From NCBI GenBank assembly GCA_913775265.1, contig CAJYJH010000097.1, positions 1 to 39,228 of the forward strand: a stretch of 39,228 nucleotides of DNA, written 5' to 3'. The translations under genes were made by a program, and so were the position numbers. Shown here piece by piece: positions 32,937-39,228 of the stretch. The DNA is from an uncultured Mucilaginibacter sp. (GTDB lineage Bacteria > Bacteroidota > Bacteroidia > Sphingobacteriales > Sphingobacteriaceae). A model generated the notes under the pieces. That model was not told where the DNA came from and did not search any database. It worked only from the letters and a program-made list of their open reading frames with translations. Within the stretch, counting starts at the first letter, position 1. Every line of letters starts with the position of its first letter.

Positions 32937-34013
32937 ATGTCGAAATCCTTATCAGCCTATGTGCCGTCCATTGACGGTTTGCGCGGAATATCCATTCTGA
33001 TGGTGTTTATAGCTCACATTGGTTTTGAGCGTATTGTACCGGGCGGCTTAGGCGTTACTATTTTTTTCTTCATTAGCGGCTACCTGATTACCACCCTGCT
33101 GATTGACGAATACACGACTCATCAGGATATTGATTTTAAACTTTTTTTTACCCGCAGGTTATTGCGCCTTTATCCGCCTTTGCTGTTTATGCTGGTACTA
33201 TATGGCGTTTATATAGCGTTTACACATGCTAACTTTAATACTGCCGAGCTTTGGGCATCTTTATTTTATTACGAAAACTATTACTTCTTTAACCATCCAT
33301 TACATACATCGCCCATCTGTAAAATACTGTGGTCGTTAGCTGTAGAAGAGCATTTTTATTTACTCTTTCCACCTTTATTTTTAATACTGGCCAAAACGCC
33401 CAAATTTTTTGTCAGCGCATTGGTATTACTACTATTTATACCATTAGCTTTCAGGATAACCGGCACGATGATGTACGGCAACAGCGGCGATATCACTGAG
33501 CGGTATACCTACTGCCTGACGCATACCCGTTTTGACTCGATCATATACGGTTGCCTGGCCAGCCTGTTATTGCACTTAAATGTATCAGGAACCTTTGCTA
33601 AATTACTGGCCGACAAAAAGATTTTTTCGCTGGCTTTAGCGGCCATTATCGGATGCCTGTTTTATCGTAATGAGTTTTTCCGTAACACCCTTCGTTATTC
33701 GGTACAGGGGCTTTCGTTATTTGTCATTATACCGGCTATCATCAACATTAAGGCTTACAAACCTTTAAAAAGGTTTTTATCTTCAGCTGTTTTGGTATGG
33801 ATTGGCCGGCTGAGTTATGCTATCTATTTAACGCATATGATTGCCATTAGTACCCTTTCATTCTTGCGCGAGGGCAGACATCCTATCATGTTCTACGTTG
33901 CTGTTACTACGTTAACCGCCCTGTTATCGGTAAGTTGCCATTTTCTTATTGAAAAACCTTTCGCGCGTTTAAGAAAGCGTTTCAAACCCAACTATAAGTT
34001 GGTAGTTGCCTGA
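32937..34013 (+). CDS. Acyltransferase 3 family membrane protein (OafA/YrhL-like)
   Basis: 358 aa, about ten membrane helices; moves acetyl or other acyl groups onto surface glycans. The N-terminal IDGLRGISILMVFIAH gives catalytic-type His27; FFTRRLLRLYPPL carries the conserved Arg pair near 73-74; and WSLAVEEHFYLLFPPL (about 132-147) is diagnostic. It ends without an SGNH domain. Neighbours do not form a polysaccharide cluster, so the acceptor is unknown. It begins about 120 nt after a candidate promoter and palindrome, and looks like a single-gene unit. Confidence 0.92.
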   Translation: MSKSLSAYVPSIDGLRGISILMVFIAHIGFERIVPGGLGVTIFFFISGYLITTLLIDEYTTHQDIDFKLFFTRRLLRLYPPLLFMLVLYGVYIAFTHANFNTAELWASLFYYENYYFFNHPLHTSPICKILWSLAVEEHFYLLFPPLFLILAKTPKFFVSALVLLLFIPLAFRITGTMMYGNSGDITERYTYCLTHTRFDSIIYGCLASLLLHLNVSGTFAKLLADKKIFSLALAAIIGCLFYRNEFFRNTLRYSVQGLSLFVIIPAIINIKAYKPLKRFLSSAVLVWIGRLSYAIYLTHMIAISTLSFLREGRHPIMFYVAVTTLTALLSVSCHFLIEKPFARLRKRFKPNYKLVVA

Positions 34014-34104
34014 GGGTGCGTTAACATCTTGCGTCGGCAGTCAAATCAGTTAAATTACAATTCGATGTTTTTCATTTTTACGACTGATTTTTGATTTCCT
34101 CGTT

Positions 34105-34112
34105 TACCTTTG
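34105..34112 (+). promoter_or_regulatory. -7 box (TACCTTTG) four nt before the dihydroorotase ATG
   Basis: Exact TAnnTTTG; CTGC then ATG follow. This is the tightest box-to-start spacing in the window. Confidence 0.58.
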
Positions 34113-34116
34113 CTGC

Positions 34117-35451
34117 ATGGCGACTGTATTAATTAAAGCTGCTACGGTAGTAAACGAAAATCGCCGTTTTGTAGCCGATGTATTGGTTAAAGACGGTTTT
34201 ATTGAACGTATTGATCAATCCATCAACAGCCCTGCCGACCAGGTAATTAATGCGGAAGGTTTGCACCTGCTGCCGGGATGCATAGATGACCAGGTACATT
34301 TTCGCGAGCCGGGCCTGACTCACAAAGCTGAAATATATACCGAAGCCCGGGCTGCTGTAGCGGGGGGCATTACCTCCTTTATGGAGATGCCTAACACGGT
34401 ACCGAATACGCTTACACAGCAACTACTGGAAGATAAATATGCCATAGCCGACCAAAAATCGTTAGCTAATTACTCGTTTTACATGGGTGCCTCCAACGAC
34501 AACCTGGATGAGGTATTGCGTACCGACGCGGCTAACGTTTGCGGCATTAAGGTTTTCATGGGTTCGTCTACCGGTAATATGCTGGTAGATAATCCTAAAA
34601 CGCTGGAAAATCTATTCTCCAAATCGCCCCTGCTAATTGCCGTGCATTGCGAAGATGAGCAGACTATTAAAAACAATTTAGCTCATTACAAAGCCCAGTT
34701 GGGTGATGATATTACTATCGACTATCATCCAAAAATTAGAAGTGCCGAGGCTTGTTATCTCTCCTCTTCAATGGCAGTTGAACTGGCGAAGCAACACAAC
34801 GCGAGGCTACACATCCTGCATATTTCTACCGCTAAAGAAACTGAGCTATTTAGTAATAATATTCCCTTAAAAGACAAAAGAATTACGGCCGAAGCCTGCG
34901 TGCACCATCTATGGTTTACAGATGAGGATTACGCCACCAAGGGTAATTTAATAAAGTGGAACCCGGCCGTTAAAACGGCCCAAGATCGCGACGCGATTTT
35001 GAAGGCTGTACTCGATGGACGAATCGATGTGATTGCGACCGACCACGCGCCTCACACCATTGAAGAAAAAGCGCAGCCTTATCTACAGGCGCCATCCGGC
35101 GGCCCATTAGTGCAGCATGCCTTACCGGCTTTACTGGCTTTACATCAGCAAGGCAAAATGAGCTTAGAACAAATTGTCGAAAAAACGGCGCATAACGTAG
35201 CCACCTGCTTCCAGATAGAAAAACGTGGTTTTATACGTGAAGGATACTGGGCCGATTTAGTATTGGTTGATTTAAATCAGCCTTGGACGGCTACCGCCGA
35301 TAACACATTATACAAGTGCGGATGGAGCCCTTTTGAAGGAACTGTCTTCCCGGCAAGTATTAAGCACACGTTGGTGTCGGGCAATGTGGTTTACAGCGAA
35401 GGTAAGTTTAACGAAACAAACCGTGGTCAAAGGCTTACTTTTAACCGATAA
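34117..35451 (+). CDS. Dihydroorotase
   Basis: 444 aa amidohydrolase of de novo pyrimidine synthesis (carbamoyl-aspartate to dihydroorotate). The metal motif reads DDQVHFREPG: His61 and Arg63 are normal, but Gln59 takes the place of the first His of HxH. Other features are present: MPNT (91-94), GIKVFMGSSTGNML with Lys145, AVHCEDE, LHILHIST, and ATDHAPHT with the catalytic Asp near residue 310. The C-terminal strand region GYWADLVLVDL is typical. Size and motifs fit the class I (PyrC/PyrX-like) enzymes; the Gln makes the exact metal content uncertain. Other pyrimidine genes are not nearby. Confidence 0.92.
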   Translation: MATVLIKAATVVNENRRFVADVLVKDGFIERIDQSINSPADQVINAEGLHLLPGCIDDQVHFREPGLTHKAEIYTEARAAVAGGITSFMEMPNTVPNTLTQQLLEDKYAIADQKSLANYSFYMGASNDNLDEVLRTDAANVCGIKVFMGSSTGNMLVDNPKTLENLFSKSPLLIAVHCEDEQTIKNNLAHYKAQLGDDITIDYHPKIRSAEACYLSSSMAVELAKQHNARLHILHISTAKETELFSNNIPLKDKRITAEACVHHLWFTDEDYATKGNLIKWNPAVKTAQDRDAILKAVLDGRIDVIATDHAPHTIEEKAQPYLQAPSGGPLVQHALPALLALHQQGKMSLEQIVEKTAHNVATCFQIEKRGFIREGYWADLVLVDLNQPWTATADNTLYKCGWSPFEGTVFPASIKHTLVSGNVVYSEGKFNETNRGQRLTFNR

Positions 35452-35502
35452 TCGTTATTTTCACCCCTATTATTTATTGCTCTGTATCATAAACGCTGCT
35501 CT

Positions 35503-36513
35503 ATGTTTAATCGCCGCAAATTTGTAAAGCTATCGGCTGCCGGTGCTTCTTTGTCTGTTTTATCTAAACAAGTGTTGGCAAACGCATTGCCATCTGTGCC
35601 AACTGCCACAGGCTTTCCAATTGTTATTTCGACATGGAATTTTGGCATCGCCGCCAACCAGGAAGCCTGGAAAACATTATCGGCCGGCGGACGGGCATTG
35701 GATGCCGTTGAAGCTGGCGTAAAAATACCTGAAGCAGATATTACCAACCACACTGTAGGCCGTTCGGGTTACCCCGACCGGGACGGACATGTTACATTGG
35801 ATGCGTGTATTATGGACGAAAACGGCAACTGTGGCGCGGTTGCGGCCATGGAGCACATTGCTCATCCCATCTCTGTAGCACGACTGGTGATGGAAAAAAC
35901 CCCGCACGTAATGCTGGTTGGCGAAGGTGCTACCCAGTTTGCCGTGGAGCAGGGTTTCAAAAAAGAAAAGCTACTACAGGCCGACTCAGAAAAAGCCTGG
36001 AAAGAGTGGTTGAAAAAAGCGGAATATAAACCGGTCATCAACATCGAGAATAGCAAAGGTTTGCCGGGTAACCAATACAATCATGATACTATTGGTATGC
36101 TGGCGCTTGATGCTAAAGGCAATATTTCGGGTGCGTGTACCACCAGCGGCATGGCCTTTAAAATGCATGGCCGCGTGGGTGACAGCCCAATTATTGGGGC
36201 TGGCTTGTATGTGGACAATGAAGTTGGCGGTGCCACTTCTACTGGTGTGGGAGAAGAAGTGATCCGTAATGTAGGCAGCTTTTTAGTGGTCGAACTGATG
36301 CGCCAGGGCCTTTCGCCCGAGGCAGCCTGCAAAGAGGCCGTTCAGCGCATCATCAAAAAGAAACCCGAAACAGCTAAACAAATACAGGTAGGCTTTTTGG
36401 CCATCAATAAAAAAGGTGAATATGGTGCCTACGCCATTCAAAAAGGATTTTCGTATGCCGTATGCGATAAAAATAAACAAGACCTGTTAATTGACGGCAA
36501 GAGTTTTTATTAA
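35503..36513 (+). CDS. N4-(beta-N-acetylglucosaminyl)-L-asparaginase family hydrolase, exported
   Basis: 336 aa Ntn-hydrolase. The autocleavage site and nucleophile is Thr196 in YNHDTIGMLALD; GGATSTGVGEE supplies the second conserved Thr/Gly region. The leader NRRKFVKLSAAGASLSVL has a twin-arginine motif (RRKFVK), so Tat export to the periplasm is likely. Family members remove Asn-linked GlcNAc or act as isoaspartyl/asparaginases; the bacterial (Elizabethkingia-like) glycosylasparaginase is the closest type by motif. It starts 51 bp after the dihydroorotase gene and may be co-transcribed with it and cutC. Confidence 0.92.
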   Translation: MFNRRKFVKLSAAGASLSVLSKQVLANALPSVPTATGFPIVISTWNFGIAANQEAWKTLSAGGRALDAVEAGVKIPEADITNHTVGRSGYPDRDGHVTLDACIMDENGNCGAVAAMEHIAHPISVARLVMEKTPHVMLVGEGATQFAVEQGFKKEKLLQADSEKAWKEWLKKAEYKPVINIENSKGLPGNQYNHDTIGMLALDAKGNISGACTTSGMAFKMHGRVGDSPIIGAGLYVDNEVGGATSTGVGEEVIRNVGSFLVVELMRQGLSPEAACKEAVQRIIKKKPETAKQIQVGFLAINKKGEYGAYAIQKGFSYAVCDKNKQDLLIDGKSFY

Positions 36514-36600
36514 CTGTCGGGCGCTTTTTGTTCTGCTGCCACAAACAATCGTAACTATTTAAGCTGATACTTTAAATCTTATACCTCAATATTACCTGCC

Positions 36601-37356
36601 ATGAAAATCCAACTCGAAGTTTGTGCAAATTCAGTACAGTCTGCCATTGCAGCGCAAAAGGGCGGCGCAAGCCGCATCGAACTTTGTGATAATTTGCACG
36701 AGGGTGGCACCACTCCCTCTTATGGCGTAATTAAAGTGGCACGTAACGAATTAAATATTCCCATCCATGTGCTGTTGCGCCCACGCGCCGGTGATTTTTT
36801 ATACACCAAGCATGAGTTTGATACCATGAAGGCCGACATTGAGGTTTGCAGTTTATTAAAATGCGACGCTGTGGTGATTGGTATATTGAATGCTGACGGC
36901 ACGGTAGACAAACCCCGCTGCACAGAGCTGGTTGAGCTGGCGAAAAAAGCAGGCCTAAAAACCACCTTTCACCGTGCTTTTGACATGAGCAACGATCTGT
37001 TCCAAGCGCTGGAAGATGTAATTGAAATGGGTTTTGACTGCATATTAACCTCAGGCGGTAAAACCACAGTTATGGAAGGCGCAAGCAAAATAGTTCAACT
37101 GATACAGCAAGCTGCAGGTCGCATCGAGATTATGCCCGGTAGCGGTTTAAACGAAAACAACGTAGCCGACCTGGTACACTTTACCGGGGCTACAATTGTC
37201 CATTCATCAGCCCGTGTACGCAAGCCAAGCGCCATGCAATATTTTAACTCAGCTATCATGCTCAATACTCTATCGCCCGAAGATTCGGTTGATGAAACGG
37301 ATGAGTCACGTGTGAAAAGTATAATTGCTAAAGCCAACGAGCCGTACCACGATTAA
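36601..37356 (+). CDS. cutC: CutC family protein
   Basis: 251 aa TIM-barrel protein. LEVCANSVQSAIAAQKGGASRIELCDNL at the N-terminus (read in two parts: LEVCANS and RIELCDNL), LLRPRAGDF, TFHRAFDMS and ILTSGG are hallmarks. It is called a copper homeostasis protein in older work, but that role is disputed and the enzymatic activity is not settled. No signal peptide. Its stop TAA shares the bases TTAA with the stop of the convergent beta-propeller gene. Confidence 0.93.
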   Translation: MKIQLEVCANSVQSAIAAQKGGASRIELCDNLHEGGTTPSYGVIKVARNELNIPIHVLLRPRAGDFLYTKHEFDTMKADIEVCSLLKCDAVVIGILNADGTVDKPRCTELVELAKKAGLKTTFHRAFDMSNDLFQALEDVIEMGFDCILTSGGKTTVMEGASKIVQLIQQAAGRIEIMPGSGLNENNVADLVHFTGATIVHSSARVRKPSAMQYFNSAIMLNTLSPEDSVDETDESRVKSIIAKANEPYHD

Positions 37357-39228
37357 AGGATTGTTAACGGAAGGATTAAAGTGAAGCGGTTAGGTCCGTT
37401 ACCGCCGAACACATCCTGATCCTGCAAGCGGGTATATCTTACACCAAAGGTGATAGGGCTTTGGTTAAACCATTGCGTATCAAAATACAGCTCCGCTCCG
37501 GCCGACCGAAAATCAGCTTTGAATGCTGCGCCGTTTCGGTAAAAATCATTTCCACGGGTATAATCATAATACAAGTTACCCCTTAAACGCAGCAGGTAAA
37601 CCAGGTTGCCAAAGCCGGCGTCCGGGTAAGCAATCGGGAAGTGGTAGTTTGCGCCTACCTTGTAGGTACGATACAAATTATCTGACGTGTAGCCTCTCGA
37701 AAAAGACAATTGATTAGAGAAAATACTGTAATTACGATCGCGCCGCTGATGGGCTACATTGAAAACTAAGCTATGTGTCCGTACCAATCCGGGGAAGTAG
37801 AATGTGCCCGATGCCAAAAACTGATGAGCGTTAAGACTATTAATTGTATTGCGATACGTTAAGGTAATATTTTGTGCCAGCTGCGGGTAGATCAACTGGT
37901 AAGGCTTAGCTATCTGGTTGGTAAACGTTACCGAATTATTTAGGTAAGTATTATTGGGCAGGGAGTTTTTAAAAGCTGCCTGTTTAACATCGTTAATGCT
38001 GTAGTTAATACTGCTTACAAAGTTAAAGCGGGTGTAATTCCGTCCGCCTGCAAACAGCAATGGCAACTGCAATCCGGCTTGCAAGCGCGTTTCGTTCCAA
38101 TTCACTTCGACCGGGTTACGGTTTTGGTCAAACCCATAGTCGCGACGGTCTAACGTGTAGTTCACGTTAGTGAACAAATAAGGGAATAAGGCACCGTAGG
38201 TGGTGGTAAAACCGAACTGTTTATAACCTTCGTTACGGTTGTAGGTAAATGATAGCTCGCTTTCTACCGTGTTTAAAATGTTTTGCCCCAGCAAGGAGAA
38301 AGAATATTCCGGATCATCAATATTGGGAATTAGGCTATGAAAGTTAAATGGCCTGGTTAGTTTCGGATATTTGCGAACAGGCTTATTGAGCGGCGTAACC
38401 TCGGCCAAAATGTTAGCAGCTGAATCCCGGCTAAGCGAACGGATGTTAAAGTCTGATAATGGCTGCACAGCGTCAACCGGCCAGTAATTAATTGTATTTT
38501 TCTCAACCTCGTGCATGCGATATCCAAATGCACTGAAGCTTACCCAGCTTACATTACTATTGCTGATAGCGGGCTGATAATTTCCGATAACGCTCTGCAG
38601 CGAATCGTTACTGAGCTGAAACAACTGCTTATCGGGTACGCTCACTGCAAACAGGCGATCCATATTGCCTGAGGTTGCTGTAAAATACACCGTATCTTTT
38701 TGCACCACCGGGAACGCTTTAGGCGAAATATCTTCTGTCGTCAATGGCGTAATTTTACCGGTAGTTATCTCTATCAAAGAGACCGACATCCGCCCGTCGA
38801 AGTGGCGTATGGCGGCTACAATCTGATCGTTGTTATAAAATTTAGGATAAGTGTAATACACATTGTCCGGATTTGGCACTTCCGAGATGATTTTGCCGGT
38901 ACTTGCGTCTAAGACATGCAAATTGTATTTGCCCGATGGCGACACATTTACCGTAACTACGCGGCTGTTATCCTGATTAAAGGCCGGTGCAAAATACTTG
39001 GTTTTTTTAGTCAGAGTCCTTTGCTTTCCGGTTTGAACATCAACAATCTTCAGTTCATTGTACTCGCGGTAACTCCAACGAGCATCAGGCCGGCGCGAGG
39101 CGTAGATGATTTGATTTTTGTTGTAGGTAAAGTAGCCATCTACCGTAAAGTCACTGAGGCGAATGCGTTTTTCATCATTCCCGGTTTTGATAACAAAGGC
39201 AGCACGTTCTTTGTAAGATGATTTGCGG
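37353..39228 (-). CDS. Beta-propeller (PD40/TolB-like) plus beta-barrel protein, N-terminus cut by window edge
   Basis: The frame is open to the right edge: 624 codons are visible and continue past 39228, so the GTG at 38945 is not the start. The visible N-terminal part shows repeated WD40/PD40-like blades (NKNQIIYASRRPDARWSYRE, AFNQDNSRVVTVNVSPSGKY, VQKDTVYFTATSGNMDRLF). From about 37353 to 38350 the protein is alternating aromatic/polar strands (YTRFNFVSSINYS, FHSLIPNIDDPEYSFSLLG) typical of an outer-membrane barrel, and it ends in LPLTIL. The combination suggests a surface or outer-membrane protein; no family name or function is claimed. It is convergent with cutC with overlapping stops. 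Confidence 0.83.
   Translation of the reverse strand, partial: RKSSYKERAAFVIKTGNDEKRIRLSDFTVDGYFTYNKNQIIYASRRPDARWSYREYNELKIVDVQTGKQRTLTKKTKYFAPAFNQDNSRVVTVNVSPSGKYNLHVLDASTGKIISEVPNPDNVYYTYPKFYNNDQIVAAIRHFDGRMSVSLIEITTGKITPLTTEDISPKAFPVVQKDTVYFTATSGNMDRLFAVSVPDKQLFQLSNDSLQSVIGNYQPAISNSNVSWVSFSAFGYRMHEVEKNTINYWPVDAVQPLSDFNIRSLSRDSAANILAEVTPLNKPVRKYPKLTRPFNFHSLIPNIDDPEYSFSLLGQNILNTVESELSFTYNRNEGYKQFGFTTTYGALFPYLFTNVNYTLDRRDYGFDQNRNPVEVNWNETRLQAGLQLPLLFAGGRNYTRFNFVSSINYSINDVKQAAFKNSLPNNTYLNNSVTFTNQIAKPYQLIYPQLAQNITLTYRNTINSLNAHQFLASGTFYFPGLVRTHSLVFNVAHQRRDRNYSIFSNQLSFSRGYTSDNLYRTYKVGANYHFPIAYPDAGFGNLVYLLRLRGNLYYDYTRGNDFYRNGAAFKADFRSAGAELYFDTQWFNQSPITFGVRYTRLQDQDVFGGNGPNRFTLILPLTIL

Noticed and set aside
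38943..38945. GTG start for the beta-propeller gene
   Set aside because: The frame continues upstream without a stop to the window edge and the translated sequence still shows propeller blades.
1..39228. CRISPR arrays, tRNA/rRNA genes, insertion sequences, phage or defence islands
   Set aside because: I saw no regularly spaced repeats, no cloverleaf-like sequences, no transposase or integrase and no long terminal repeats; genes look like stable core content.

Overview
The window looks like a stretch of chromosome from a Bacteroidota bacterium, most likely family Sphingobacteriaceae (Mucilaginibacter/Pedobacter-like). This rests on family content (TonB receptor with a DUF4249 lipoprotein, GldC, CcmD-family protein, carboxypeptidase-like regulatory domains, CHASE3 hybrid kinases), on moderately AT-rich sequence without clear Shine-Dalgarno sites, and on repeated TAnnTTTG (Bacteroidota sigma-type -7) boxes upstream of genes. 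The genus is inference. I see no rRNA, tRNA, CRISPR array, IS element, prophage or plasmid gene. This is mostly a core-type region with a few lineage-specific genes.

Layout. 1-5.1 kb: partial pirin (-), TonB receptor plus DUF4249 lipoprotein (+), MFS transporter (+). 5.1-6.5 kb (-): signal peptidase I and a small unknown protein. 6.7-11.4 kb (+): DEDDh exonuclease/GIY-YIG fusion, ABC ATPase plus permease, Ppx/GppA phosphatase. 11.4-14.8 kb (-): Maf, KdsC, IscX, 2Fe-2S ferredoxin, DUF2520 protein, PhyH dioxygenase. 14.9-22.5 kb (-): a cytochrome c maturation region (ccmB, carboxypeptidase-regulatory protein, ccmC, ccmD-like, glutamate dehydrogenase, ccmE, ccmF). 22.6-23.1 kb (+): O6-alkylguanine-DNA alkyltransferase. 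23.1-29.9 kb (-): a signalling block of CHASE3/GAF hybrid kinase with three receivers, CheR, receiver-less CheB, and a REC-PAS-kinase-REC protein. 30.2-32.7 kb (-): DEAD-box helicase, small membrane protein, GldC, small membrane protein. 32.9-37.4 kb (+): acyltransferase, dihydroorotase, glycosylasparaginase-like hydrolase, CutC. 37.4 kb to the end (-): a partial beta-propeller/beta-barrel protein.

How genes work together. The Ccm proteins would export and attach heme to c-type cytochromes; CcmE carries Cys-x3-Tyr in place of the usual His-x3-Tyr heme site. CheR and CheB lie between two hybrid kinases with no CheA, CheW or chemoreceptor in view, which suggests a methylation-linked phosphorelay rather than flagellar chemotaxis. 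Ferredoxin and IscX form a small Fe-S unit.

The most distinctive pattern I found is regulatory. Eleven exact TAnnTTTG boxes sit upstream of gene starts, and in five cases the box ends only 4-7 nt before the ATG, predicting leaderless or near-leaderless mRNAs. I did not find a clearly novel multi-gene defence or mobile system. The receiver-less CheB/CheR/kinase block and the CxxxY CcmE are the best biological leads.
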